Shown here: one piece after another, positions 55,246 to 64,000 of the stretch
Position numbering within the stretch: the first letter of the stretch is position 1
How the letters are laid out: every line of letters begins with the position of its first letter
NCBI GenBank assembly: GCA_963739435.1
Contig: CAVUAN010000009.1
Span: forward strand, 1-64,000
Length of the DNA: 64,000 nt
Direction of reading: 5' to 3'
Source: CAVUAN01 sp963739435
GTDB lineage: Bacteria; Acidobacteriota; Thermoanaerobaculia; UBA5066; Gp7-AA6
Position numbers and translations under genes: made by a program
Notes under the pieces: generated by a model
The model's database searches: none
Told to the model about the DNA's origin: nothing
What the model saw: only the letters and a program-made list of their open reading frames with translations

Positions 55246-55763
55246 GCGTGAGCGTCGACGGGCTCGACATTGACGGCGTCACCCGGCGCTCCACTCTCGC
55301 GTGGCTCACGCTCGCCTGGGTGGGTTTTGCCGCCGCCACGGGAGCCGGGCTGACCGCCACGATGCGGTTCATGTTCCCCAATGTCCTTTTCGAGCCGCCC
55401 ACACGCTTCAAGGCCGGTGACCCCTCGACCTACGCGATCGGCGTGGATGAGCGATGGAAGGAGAGGTACGGCGTCTGGATCGTCCGCAATACCGACTCGA
55501 TCTATGCCTTGATCGCCGTGTGCACGCATCTGGGATGCACACCGAACTGGCTGGCGGCCCAGAACAAGTTCAAGTGCCCCTGCCACGGCTCGGGCTACTA
55601 CATGTCGGGAATCAACTTCGAGGGACCAACTCCCCGGCCGCTTGAGCGCGCCGAAATCGAAATCTCGCCGGAGGACGGGCAGATCATCGTGGACAAGGCC
55701 ACGCGCTTCCTCTACGAGCGTGGGCAGTGGAGCGACCCGAAAGCCTTCATCAAGACGGCGTGA
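55242..55763 (+). CDS. Rieske 2Fe-2S membrane protein without an adjacent cytochrome b
   Basis: The product has 173 aa. TTG 55242 overlaps the previous stop. An N-terminal membrane segment after an RR pair (TRRSTLAWLTLAWVGFAAAT) anchors it. The cluster motifs CTHLGC and CPCHGSGY give the two Cys and two His ligands. GPTPRPLERAEI is the usual downstream block. Family members belong to bc1/b6f-type quinol oxidising complexes. Here the neighbours are SOD, a holin-like protein and, on the other strand, rhomboid; no cytochrome b or c is seen, which is unusual. Confidence 0.9.
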   Translation: MSVSVDGLDIDGVTRRSTLAWLTLAWVGFAAATGAGLTATMRFMFPNVLFEPPTRFKAGDPSTYAIGVDERWKERYGVWIVRNTDSIYALIAVCTHLGCTPNWLAAQNKFKCPCHGSGYYMSGINFEGPTPRPLERAEIEISPEDGQIIVDKATRFLYERGQWSDPKAFIKTA

Positions 55764-55789
55764 TTCGCTGTTCGGACCTCTGCCTCGCG

Positions 55790-56536
55790 CTAGGCCCAGC
55801 GGAGCTGCCGCCGGGGCTTCGCGAAGAAACGCACGAGGATGAACCCCGCCGCGAACCCGCCGATGTGGGCGCCGTAGGCAACGCCTCCGCCGCGCGAGGC
55901 CTCGCCCAGCATGCCGAGGGTGCTGACGAGCTGGAAGACGAACCAGAGGCCGATGGCGACGATTGCCGGCACGTCCATCAGGAAAACGAAAACAAACACC
56001 CGCACGCGCTTGGCTGGGAAGAGCGCGAGGTAGGCGGCGAGCACGCCGGAGATCGCGCCCGAGGCTCCGAGCGAGGGAACATACGGATTGGCGCCGACCA
56101 CGACGGTGGTGACGACATGGGACAGGCTCGCGAGGACGCCGCATATCAGGTAGAAGGCGAGATACCTCCCGTGCCCGAGCGCGTTCTCGACGTTGTCTCC
56201 AAAGATGTAGAGGTAGAGCATGTTGCCGAGCAGGTGACCCAGGCCCCCGTGCAGGAAGAGGGCTGTCAGGAGCGTCCAGTAGACCGACACGGGCGGGGGC
56301 TGGAGGTCGATTCGGCCGACGGCCTAGCCCGTGAACGGGTCCTGGACGACCACGCTGCGCGCGACGGAGTGGCCGGAGAGGATGTCGGCCGGGACCGTCG
56401 CGAACTGATAGGTGAACCGCTCGTTCGACCCGAAGCCCTGCAGAAACACGAAGGCGAAGACATTGGCGGCGATCAGCAGCCAGTTGATCGCCGGCCGGAT
56501 CGTTACCTCGGAGTCGTCGTCGGCGATCGGAATCAT
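55790..56536 (-). CDS. Rhomboid family intramembrane protease with an in-frame TAG
   Basis: The product is about 248 aa with about six transmembrane helices. The ATG at 56536 begins MIPIADDDSEVTIRPAINWL. Motifs: HGGLGHLLGNMLYLYIFGDN, the serine in SLGASGAISGVLAAY (GASG) and the histidine in AYGAHIGGFAAGF. A TAG at 56324-56326 interrupts the frame after VVVQDPFTG and the same frame resumes AVGRIDLQPPPVSVYWTLL. CAG to TAG would explain it (one C to T change). If the stop is real, an internal GTG at 56290 could give a 166-aa protein lacking the first helix. It follows speA by 5 bp. Confidence 0.85.
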
Positions 56537-56541
56537 CTCGA

Positions 56542-58487
56542 CTATCTTTCGAGGTAGGTGTACCTCGGGAAGACGGCTTCGAACTCCTTGTAGATCGCCT
56601 GGATCTCGTCCTTCTTGATCGGGCGGTTGGCGACGCGCCGCAGCTGCCGCCCGATCGAGTCGAGGATCTCGGTCTTGTCGTAATTCATGTATTCGAGCAC
56701 CCGCTCGCAGCTCTCGCCGGGCAGCACGTCGTCGATGTGCGCCTTCCCCTCGTCGTCCACGGTGACGAGGACCTCGTGCGCTTCGCCGAAGAGGTTGTGC
56801 AGGTCGCCCAGCACGTCCTGGTAGGCGCCCATCAGGCAGAAGGCGATGTAGTAGGGCTCGTCCTGGTGGAACGGATGCAGCGCGAGGGTCTCCTTGATGT
56901 CGCGCAGGTCGATGAACTTCTCGATCTTGCCGTCGGAGTCGCACGTGATGTCGGCGAGCGTGCCGAATTCGCCCGGCCGCTCGTTCAAGCGGTGGATCGG
57001 CAGGATGGGGAAGAGCTGGTCGATGGCCCAGGAGTCAGGCAGCGACTGGAAGACGGAGAAGTTCATGACGTACGTGTCCGAGAGCATCGTCTCCATGTCT
57101 TCGAACTCCTCCGGGATCTCCTTCAGGGTCTTCAGGTCGCGGTAGATGCGCGCGCAGATCTGCCAGAAGAGGATCTCGCCCTTCGACCGGTCCTCGAGCG
57201 AGAGGTGCCCCAGGTTGAAGAGGGTGAAGAGCTCCTCCTTGTACTGCTGGGCGTCGTGGTAGCTCTCGCGCAGCGTCTTGGCGTTGACCGCCTTCAAGAC
57301 TGCGGCGAGCTCCTGCACGACGGGGGGATCGTTCGATGTGACGCGCACCTTGTTGCGGTGGTCGATGCGGTCGGCGACGTCGAGCACGTTGGTGACGAGA
57401 ACGGAGTGGTAGGCGGTGACCGCGCGTCCCGACTCCGTCACGAGGGTCGGCTCGGGGACGCCCTCTTCCTCGCAGATCTGCTTGATCGTGTAGACGACGT
57501 CGTTGGCGTACTCCTCGACGGAGTAGTTCATGGACGAGTCGAAAGCGGTCTTCGAACCGTCGTAGTCGACGCCGAGCCCGCCGCCGAGATTCAGGTACTG
57601 GATCGGCACGCCGAGCGCCCGCAGCTTCGCGTAGACGCGCCCGGCCTCGCGGATGGCGGCCTTGATCCGGCGGATGTCGGTGATCTGGGACCCGATGTGG
57701 AAGTGCAGCATCACCATCGCGTCGAGCATGCGCTTCGCCTTCAGGATCTTGACCGCCTCGAGCATCTCGGGCGTCGTCAGCCCGAACTTCGCGGCCTCGC
57801 CGCCCGACTTGGCCCACTTGCCCGAGCCGCGCGCGTAGAGCTTGGCGCGCATGCCGAGCAGCGGCTTGACGCCCCTGTCCCGCGCGGCCTGGAGGATGCG
57901 GTCGAGCTCGGAGACTTTCTCGAGGATCAGGACGACCTTCTTCTTCATGCGCACGGCGTTCAAGGCCATGCGGATGAACGGCTCGTCCTTGTAGCCGTTG
58001 CAGGTGATGAGGCATTCGGGCCCAAGGTCGGCAGCAATGGCGGCCAGGAGCTCGGGCTTCGAGCCCGCCTCGAGGCCGTAGCCGTACTGGCGGCCCGCCT
58101 CGATGATCTTTTCGACGACGACCCGCTTCTGGTTGACCTTGATCGGGAAGACGCCGCGGAACGTGTTCCCGTAGCCGTACTCTTCGATCGCATGCGCGAA
58201 GGCGTCGTTCAAGGATGCGACGGCCGAGGCCAGGATCTGCGGGAAGCGCAGGATCATGGGCGCCGTGATTCCGCGCAGCGCGACCTCGTCCACGATCTGC
58301 TTGAGGACGACGAAGCGGCCGGGCTCGAGCGTCGGGTGCACGACGAGGTCGCCGTCCTCGTTGACGCGGAAGTAGCCTTTGCCCCAATTGGGGATGCCGT
58401 ACAGAACCGCGGATTCCTCGTACTGCTCACGGGCCCGCGCCCGGCCGACGGCACGCCAGCGTGCCGCTTGCGCGCAGGACTGCTCAT
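56542..58487 (-). CDS. speA: Biosynthetic arginine decarboxylase (one frameshift near the start)
   Basis: The product is about 648 aa (E. coli SpeA is 658). It makes agmatine from arginine with PLP, the first step to putrescine. The natural start is ATG 58487, overlapping the M20 stop (ATGA). One extra base at about 58,436 breaks the frame before REQYEESAVLYGIPNWGKGY. Motifs: FPIKVNQKRVVVEKI (PLP lysine), HFHIGSQITD, NLGGGLGVDYDG, ESGRAVTAYHSVLV, NFSVFQSLPDSWAIDQLFPI, CDSDGKIEKFID and LLGAYQD-like LMGAYQDVLGDLHNLFG. A GTG at 58341 would cut off the conserved N-terminal block and is rejected as start. Confidence 0.95.
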
Positions 58488-59798
58488 TGCTTGCCCAGCA
58501 GCTCGAGCGCCGCGACCGTCAGGGCGAGCGTGGCGGCCCGGATGGTGGGCTCTCGATCCGGCCCGAACAGAGAGGAATGGAGCGAGGGCAGCGGCGCACC
58601 GCCCGCCTTCGCCGCTTCGTACTTCGCCAGCGGCACGGCGCCGACTTCGAACTGAACGGCCGGCACCCCGGCGCGGCCGTACTCGGAGAAGTCCTCGCCG
58701 CCCATCACGGGCTGCCCGTCGATCACGTTGGACTGGCCGACGCCTTCGCCATGGCGGCGGAAAGCCGGCGCGCGAGGACGGGGTCGTTGTACATCGCCGG
58801 CGTGCTTTCGCTGACTGTCGACGGTGGGCTCCGGCGCCGACGCGGCGGCCGCCTCGGCCTTCGCAATTCGTTCGATGCCCGCCAGCAGGCGCTTGCGCAC
58901 TTCGTCCTTGAACGAGCGAACGGTGAGCTGGAGCCGCACCTCGTCCGGAATGATGTTGTGCTTTGTGCCGCCGTGGATCGAGCCGACCGTGACGACCGCC
59001 GGGTCGATCGGGTTGATCTCGCGGCTGACGAGCGTCTGCAGATCGAGCACGATCCGCGCGGCGATCACGATCGGATCGACCGTGCGAGCTGGGGTAGGCG
59101 CCGTGGCCGCCCCGCCCGAAGATCGCGATGTCCACGGAGTCCACGTTGGCGCAGGCCCAGCCCGACGTCACGGAGATCTTCCCGGCGGGCTGGCTCGCGC
59201 TGTCGTGGAAGGCGAGGCGAAGTCCGGCTTCGGGAAGCGCGTGAAGAGGCCGTCCTTCAGCATCGCCGCCGCGCCGCCGCCCATCTCCTCGGCCGGCTGG
59301 GCGATCATGACGAGCGTGCCGCGCCAGTGACCCTTGTCCTTTGCAAGGAGTGTCGCCGCGCCGACCCACGAGGTCATGTGGATGTCGTGGCCGCAGGCGT
59401 GCATGACGGGCACCGTCGCGCCGGAGTCGTCCTTGACGGTGACCTTGCTGGCGTAGGGGAAGCCCGTCTTCTCCTCGACCGGGCAGCGCGTCCATGTCGG
59501 TGCGCACGAGGACGGTCGGGCCCTTGCCGTTCTTCAGGACCCCGACGACGCCGTATCCGCCGACCTTCTCGGTGACTTCGAAGCCCAGCGCTCGCAGCTG
59601 CGACGCCATCTTGGCCGAGGTCTTCTCCTCGTGCAGCGAGAGCTCGGGCGACTGGTGGAGATCGAGGTAGAGCTTGTCGAGCTCGGGGTAGAGGCCGTCG
59701 AGCGGAGCGAGCGCGGGGTTCTTGGGCGGCGCGCCCTGGGCGGAGGCAAACGCGGAGGCGAGAAGAAGAGCAGCGGACACGGGAGCGGTTATTCGCAT
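58484..59798 (-). CDS. Secreted M20 family amidohydrolase (about four frameshifts)
   Basis: The product is about 437 aa with a signal peptide (ITAPVSAALLLASAFASAQG). M20D motifs: LDLHQSPELSLHEEKTSAKM, TVLVRTDMDALP, VMHACGHDIHMTSWVGAATL (metal Cys/His), MIAQPAEEMGGGAAAML (catalytic Glu), IFGRGGHGAYP, TVGSIHGGTKHNIIPDEVRL and MGGEDFSEYGR. Frame breaks at about 59,487, 59,215, 59,085 and 58,785. Family members hydrolyse N-acyl amino acids or hippurate-like amides. TAGAAT lies 7 nt before the ATG at 59798, another leaderless layout. It overlaps speA by 4 bp. Confidence 0.88.
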
Positions 59799-59830
59799 GC
59801 CGCGGATTCTATGTGCGAAACTGCCGGGCG

Positions 59831-61458
59831 ATGACGGAATCGGCGCAGCGGCGTCCCGGCACCTGGGAAAGCCTGCACGCCGCGCTCGGGTCTCGCCGCA
59901 TCGGAGCGGTGGTGATCCAGTCGTTCTCTTCGGGCCTCCCGCTCGGCCTCGTCTGGATCGCCCTGCCCGCCTACCTGACCTACCGCGGGGTCGATATCCG
60001 AACAGTCGGCCTCTTCTCGCTGGCGCAGGCTCCCTGGACCTTCAAGTTTCTGTGGGCGCCGCTGCTCGACCGGTTCGAGCCCCGCTTCCTGGGGCGCAAG
60101 CGGTCGTGGATCGTCGTCTGGCAGGCCGCTCTTCTGGCCGGCACCGGATTGCTCGCCCTGGGCGGGGCCTCGCCGTCAGTCGGCGCCGTCGCGGGCCTGG
60201 CGGTTCTCGTGGCCTTTGCCTCGGCCTCGCAGGACGTCGTCATCGACGGCTACGCGGTCGACGTGCTCGAAAAGTCCGAGCAGGGGCTGGCCGTCGGCGC
60301 GCGCGTCGCTCTCTACAGAGGGGCGATGCTGCTTTCCGGAGCCGTTGCCATCACGCTCGGGCAGCGGTTCGGCTGGCCCGCGGTGTTCGCGGGCCTGGCA
60401 CTCCTCTACGTTCCGCTGGCAGGAGCCGTCGTCTGGTCGCCGCCGCCCCCCGCGGAAGCAGCGCGCGTCCCGCGGAGCCTGCGCGAGGCGGTCTTCGATC
60501 CGCTCGTCGACATCTTCCGGCGCTCGCGCGCCCTCCAGATTATTGCCTTCCTGCTCCTGTACAAATTCGGCGAGAACCTCGCCACGGCGTTGACGCGGCC
60601 TTTCCTCATCCAGAAGTGCTTCTCGCCCGAGGACGTCGGCCTCGCGACGGCGTCGATCGGTCTCGTGGCTGCGATCCTGGGGACTTTCGTGGGAGGCTCG
60701 TCCACCCACCGGCTCGGACTGACGAGGGCCCTCTGGCTCTTCGGCGCGATCCAGGCGGTCGGGTTCCTCGGATACGTTGTCGTGGATCGCATGACGCCGG
60801 GAACGCCTTGCGGAGGAGGCGTGGCTGGAGCGCTCGTGCAGCCGACCGCCAACCGCCTCGTGATGTACGCAGCCGTGGCTCTCGAAAACGCCGCGCAGGG
60901 CATGGCGAGCGGGGCGTTCGGCGTGCTGCTGCTGCGGCTGACGCAGAAGCAGTTTTCCTCGACGCAGTACGCTCTGTTTTCGAGCATCTTCGCGATCGGG
61001 CGCGTGCTCGCGGGACCGCCGGCCGGCTTTCTTGCAGACGCGGTCGGCTGGACGCCCTTTTTCCTGCTTTCCGTGCTCGCTTCGGTCCCGGGCCTCGTGC
61101 TGTTGCAGAAGTTTGCGCCGCTCTCGGCTCCCGAGCCGGAGCTCGACGCGGACGCGCGTGTCGCCGCCACTCCCGTCATCGCGCGGGAGGCTCGTCGCGG
61201 CGGGCCTCGCCTGGGCCGCCGGCGGATTCCTCGTTTCCGCGGCCACGTCGGCGCTGCTGGCGGCACTGAAGACAGCGCGGACGGCGCGAGCCACATTTGA
61301 CTTTCCGGCAGCTCTCGCGCCACCTGGCTTCGCCGGCATCCGCCTCCGACTGGATCCGCCTGGGCTCCTTCGGGGTCGTCGGCGTTCTGACCGGGGCTGC
61401 GGCCGCCGCGTTCCTCGCCGCGCGCCACGGCGTGCGGTCAGCGAGCGAGCCAGCCTAG
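59831..61458 (+). CDS. MFS transporter, AmpG-like (at least one frameshift near 3' end)
   Basis: The product is about 540 aa with twelve to fourteen helices. AmpG-type motifs: SFSSGLPLGLVWIALPAYLT, FSLAQAPWTFKFLWAPLLDR, AFASASQDVVIDGYAVDVLE, RVALYRGAMLLSGAVAITLG, LYKFGENLATALTRPFLIQK and GMASGAFGVLLLRLTQKQFS. AmpG imports GlcNAc-anhydro-muropeptides for recycling. One extra G near 61,190 separates REA from LVAAGLAWAAGGFLVSA; a further break near 61,330 leads to IRLGSFGVVGVLTGAAAAAF and TAG 61456-61458. The substrate is inferred from similarity and from the salvage genes in the window. It is convergent with tyrA, the stops overlapping. Confidence 0.82.
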
Positions 61459-62273
61459 GTCGTCGTCAGGCTGCGCCGGGCCGCGGCGGCGCGCTTGAAG
61501 AAGGCTCGAACCCGCGCGACGTCTCCGTTGCGCAGGGCCTCGCCGAGTGCACCGAGCTCGCGGGTCACGTCGTTCAGGGCGTCGGCCAGGCTGCGGGGAT
61601 CGGCCAGCGCCAGCTCGAGAAGAATGTTCATGGGAGCTTCCGCGAGCCGGGTCGTGTCGATCACCCCGGGCCCCGCCAGGCGCGAGGCGACGGCCTTCGT
61701 GTTCTGCGCCGCGGCGATGGCGAGCGCGCAGGAGACGGCGTGGGGGAGGTGGGAGAGGCGGGTCATGGCGGCGTCGTGCGTGTCCGCGTCGAGAACCACG
61801 GGCACCGCTCCGATGGCGGTCACGAGGTCGCCGATCAAGGCGAGCGCGTGCTCGTCGGTGCGCGCCGTCGGGACGAGGATCCAGGGGCGGCCCTGAAAGA
61901 GGGCAGGATCGGCGCCGGCCAACCCCCGCGTCCGGGAGCCCACCATCGGATGGCCGCCCACGACGCGGGCGCTCTCCGGCAGCGTCGCGGCCGCGCGCAC
62001 CACCGGTATCTTGAGCGACGCGCAGTCCGAGAAGAGCGCGCCCGGCCGCACCGCGACGGCCGTGGCGAGGAGCTCCGGAATCTCGGCGGTCGAGGCGGCA
62101 AGAAAGACGAAGTCGGCGCCCGCCAACGCAGCTTCGAGCGACTCGGCCGTCTCGATGCCCCGCTCGCTGGCGCGGCGGCGGGCGCGCGGGTCGGTGTCGA
62201 AGCCCCGGGCGTTGAACGCCAGCGCGAGCGACCCGCCAATGAGCCCGAGACCGGCGACGGCGATCCGGCTCAT
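61455..62273 (-). CDS. tyrA: Prephenate/arogenate dehydrogenase
   Basis: The product has 272 aa. It oxidatively decarboxylates prephenate or arogenate in tyrosine synthesis. N-terminal Rossmann loop VAGLGLIGGSLALAF, then VFLAASTAEIPELL, VRPGALFSDCASLK, GGHPMVGSRTRGLAGADPAL (conserved His), LSHLPHAVSCALAIA (second His) and GPGVIDTTRLAEAP. The ATG at 62273 overlaps the aroH stop (ATGA). It has no fused mutase; that role is filled by the aroH gene. The gene is intact. Confidence 0.93.
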   Translation of the reverse strand: MSRIAVAGLGLIGGSLALAFNARGFDTDPRARRRASERGIETAESLEAALAGADFVFLAASTAEIPELLATAVAVRPGALFSDCASLKIPVVRAAATLPESARVVGGHPMVGSRTRGLAGADPALFQGRPWILVPTARTDEHALALIGDLVTAIGAVPVVLDADTHDAAMTRLSHLPHAVSCALAIAAAQNTKAVASRLAGPGVIDTTRLAEAPMNILLELALADPRSLADALNDVTRELGALGEALRNGDVARVRAFFKRAAAARRSLTTT

Positions 62274-62672
62274 GGCAGCCTCACGGCCTTTTCGCGGTCG
62301 TCGCCGTCCGCGCGGCGGGCCCACCGGGGCCGCAGCTCCCGGGCGCCCCGCAGGAAGACGTGCCGCACGTCCTGGGGGCGGCGATCCGTGTTGCCAGTGG
62401 AGGAGGATCCGAACGCAGTGCCCGAGCGAGCCGGGAACGGGGATCTCGCGGGCGCACAGGAGCGGCACGTCGGCCCAACCCTCGAGGGCGCGCACGGCCA
62501 CGGCCGGGAACTCTGCGTCGAGGTCGTCGGTCACGGTGAACACCGCGCTCGCCACGTCGTCGGGAAGGATACCGTTCTCGGCGACCAGGCGGGCGAGAAG
62601 CTCTTCGGTCCGGGCGAGGATCTGGCCAGCCTCGTTCTTCGCCACCGTCGTGGCTCCCCGCACTCCGCGCAT
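62270..62672 (-). CDS. aroH: Monofunctional chorismate mutase, AroH type (one frameshift)
   Basis: The product is about 133 aa. It converts chorismate to prephenate, the substrate of the next gene. The sequence matches the Bacillus AroH class: MRGVRGATTVAKNEAGQI, TVTDDLDAEFPAVAVRALEG, VPLLCAREIPV (catalytic Glu), HCVRILLHW (catalytic Arg), then after one inserted C near 62,395 NTDRRPQDVRHVFLRGAREL. It ends in ATGA with tyrA. An upstream in-frame ATG would add 14 residues, but TACAGT placed 9 nt before 62672 supports this start. Confidence 0.92.
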
Positions 62673-62726
62673 GTCCGGAAGACTGTAGCCGAGCGGGGCC
62701 CCTCGATCACGCATAATCTTGCTTTC
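62673..62726. promoter_or_regulatory. Divergent leaderless promoters of aroH and the BadF kinase gene
   Basis: The 54-bp gap holds TACAGT on the minus strand (62682-62687), 9 nt before aroH, and CATAAT on the plus strand (62712-62717), 9 nt before the kinase ATG. No ribosome sites are visible. Confidence 0.6.
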
Positions 62727-63632
62727 ATGCGCCACGTGCTCGGCATCGACGCGGGCGGGACGAAGACGCGGGCCCTGCTGGCCGACGCAAACGGGCAGGT
62801 TCGGGGCCGCGGACTGGGCGGTGGAGCGAACCTCAAGACCCACGGCGAGCTCGAGGTCGAGAAGGTCCTGCACCTCGTGATCGAACAGGCCGAGGCCGAG
62901 GCGGGGACGAAGCCCGACGCGGTCGCGCTCGGGATCGCCGGCGCCGACCGGCCGGAGGACCACGCCGTGCTGCGGGCGATCCTGCGGCGGATGGGCTTTC
63001 GGCAGCGCGTGCTGGTCACCAACGACGCAAGGATTGCTTTCGTGGCGGGCTCGCCGTCCCGGGTGGGCCTGGCGCTCATCTGCGGCACGGGATCGATCGC
63101 GTGGGGGCAGAACGCCAGAGCCGAAATCGCGCGCGCCGGCGGCTGGGGCTGGCACGTGGGCGACGAGGGGTCGGGATTCTGGATCGGGGTCCGCGCGGTG
63201 CGCGCCGCGCTGAAGTCGGCGGACGGCCGAGGCCCCCGGACGGCTCTCGTCGCTCCGCTTCTCGATCACTTCGGCCTGTCGGGGGTCGAAGAGATCGTGC
63301 GCGTGGTCTACGGCGGCGACTTCCCGCGCCACGAGATCGCAATGTTCGCTCCGAAGGTGGCCGAGGCCGCGGCGGCGGGGGACCCGGCGGCGCGCGAGAT
63401 CCTGGACGCCGCGGCTGCCGAACTGGCCGAGGCCGCCCAGAGCGTCATCCGGCGCCTCGACCTGCCGGGCCAGCCTTACGATATCGTTCTGGCGGGCGGC
63501 ACTTTCGCGGCCGTGCCGGCGCTGACGGAGGCGGTGACTTCCCTCCTCCGGGCGCCGCTCGCGACAGTCAGGCTGCTGACGGAGGAGCCGGCAACAGGGG
63601 CGGTCCGACTCGCGATGGAACAGCTCGAGTGA
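62727..63632 (+). CDS. BadF/BcrA-family amino-sugar kinase (GlcNAc/MurNAc kinase-like)
   Basis: The product has 301 aa. ASKHA-fold ATPase motifs: VLGIDAGGTKTRALLADANG (phosphate 1), LVTNDARIAFVAG, LICGTGSIAWGQN (phosphate 2), GGWGWHVGDEGSGFWIGVRA and YDIVLAGGTFAAVPAL (adenosine). This size and the GDEGSG motif are those of N-acetylglucosamine kinases and of the clostridial MurNAc/GlcNAc kinase MurK, not of benzoyl-CoA reductase subunits. It would phosphorylate salvaged amino sugars, such as those released by NagZ and NamZ. A ChbG-like deacetylase follows 22 bp downstream. Confidence 0.88.
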   Translation: MRHVLGIDAGGTKTRALLADANGQVRGRGLGGGANLKTHGELEVEKVLHLVIEQAEAEAGTKPDAVALGIAGADRPEDHAVLRAILRRMGFRQRVLVTNDARIAFVAGSPSRVGLALICGTGSIAWGQNARAEIARAGGWGWHVGDEGSGFWIGVRAVRAALKSADGRGPRTALVAPLLDHFGLSGVEEIVRVVYGGDFPRHEIAMFAPKVAEAAAAGDPAAREILDAAAAELAEAAQSVIRRLDLPGQPYDIVLAGGTFAAVPALTEAVTSLLRAPLATVRLLTEEPATGAVRLAMEQLE

Positions 63633-63654
63633 CCGGGATGGAGACGGGGGCGGC

Positions 63655-64000
63655 GTGGATCCGTTGAACGACTGGGGACAGCCAAGCACCGCGTCGACCA
63701 AGCGCTTGATCGTCAACGCGGACGATTTCGGCCGAACGCCGGGCGTCAACGAGGGCACGATCGAGGCGCACCTCAACGGGATCGTGTCGTCGGCCACGGT
63801 GATGGTGCTCGAGAAGGCGGCGCGCGAGGGGATCCGGCAGGCGATCGAGCGCGCTCCAAAGCTCGGGCTCGGCCTCCACTTCATGTTGACGGGCGGCGGG
63901 GTGCCGGCTTCCGCGCCCGTCTCCGTTCCGACTCTGGCGCCCGGCGGGCGCCTCGCGCGCAACGCGGAGCTTCTGCCGGCGACGATTCCCGAGGACGAGA
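63655..64000 (+). CDS. ChbG/HpnK (YdjC) family carbohydrate deacetylase, cut by the window end
   Basis: The GTG at 63655 opens a frame that runs to the window edge (115 codons seen; the family has about 250-300). The metal motif is LIVNADDFGRTPGVNEGTIE with the paired Asp, followed by NGIVSSATVMV and GLGLHFMLTGGGVP with the His. ChbG removes an acetyl group from chitooligosaccharides and HpnK acts on hopanoid sugars. Next to an amino-sugar kinase, an acetylated amino sugar is the likelier substrate; that is inference. TTG 63664 is an alternative start. Confidence 0.88.
   Translation, partial: MDPLNDWGQPSTASTKRLIVNADDFGRTPGVNEGTIEAHLNGIVSSATVMVLEKAAREGIRQAIERAPKLGLGLHFMLTGGGVPASAPVSVPTLAPGGRLARNAELLPATIPEDE

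Noticed and set aside
62727..63632. Benzoyl-CoA or 2-hydroxyglutaryl-CoA dehydratase activator, suggested by the BadF family name
   Set aside because: It lacks the cysteine motif that bridges an iron-sulfur cluster in activators and shows the GDEGSG block of sugar kinases.

Overview
The window is GC-rich bacterial chromosome. Several traits point to Acidobacteriota, most likely a Thermoanaerobaculia-type lineage: an Oar-like TonB receptor with an N-terminal carboxypeptidase-regulatory domain, large secreted M28, M49 and PIG-L proteins, a secreted protein ending in two copies of an 'FWFF.P.NVE..VK.LNGC' domain, and class-typical metabolic genes. That placement is inference from recalled family patterns, not from a search. 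No tRNA, rRNA, CRISPR array, IS element or phage module was found.

Layout. 1-13.4 kb (minus strand): a large secreted multidomain protein, then an ECF sigma factor, an anti-sigma factor and a giant repeat surface protein whose 3' end lies outside the window. 13.5-23 kb: metH, apaG, an EamA exporter, GNAT, DinB, a cyclase-family hydrolase, a half-size EamA protein, dapB, an RRM protein and a PQQ sugar dehydrogenase. 23-32 kb (minus strand): an FbpABC-type ABC importer interrupted by a 480-bp non-coding gap holding two long nested inverted repeats, then a PIG-L protein, a basic membrane protein and an M49 peptidase. 32-39 kb: egtB-egtD, two M28 peptidases and an LD-carboxypeptidase. 39-42 kb: the TonB receptor. 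42.3-49.8 kb: GntR-SPFH, Amt-PII, and NagZ-AmiE-like-NamZ. 49.8-56 kb: a ClC channel, Pal, MarR, DUF2911, a nucleotidyltransferase, SOD, a holin-like protein and a Rieske protein. 56-64 kb: rhomboid, speA, an M20 amidohydrolase, an AmpG-like permease, tyrA, aroH, a BadF-type sugar kinase and a ChbG/HpnK deacetylase running off the end.

How the genes work together. A peptidoglycan-salvage theme recurs: AmpG-like import, LD-carboxypeptidase, NagZ, an AmiE-like serine amidase, NamZ exo-muramidase, a BadF-family amino-sugar kinase and a ChbG-like deacetylase. A MarR regulator shares one palindrome with the SOD promoter, which suggests a small oxidative-stress regulon. The ECF sigma/anti-sigma pair sits directly upstream of the giant surface protein and probably controls it.

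Non-coding structure is unusually rich. A REP-like palindromic element occurs four times; one copy lies inside a coding sequence in frame and one supplies a start codon. A GTCCAAA heptamer array occurs as a single arm and as a foldback. About ten genes look leaderless, with a TANNNT box 7-11 nt before the start codon.

Quality caveat: about 19 genes carry frameshifts, and most of those resolved are single-base insertions. They cluster in some stretches while others are intact, so this looks like consensus error in a long-read or metagenome assembly rather than gene decay. Frameshifted genes are reported as single CDS spans.
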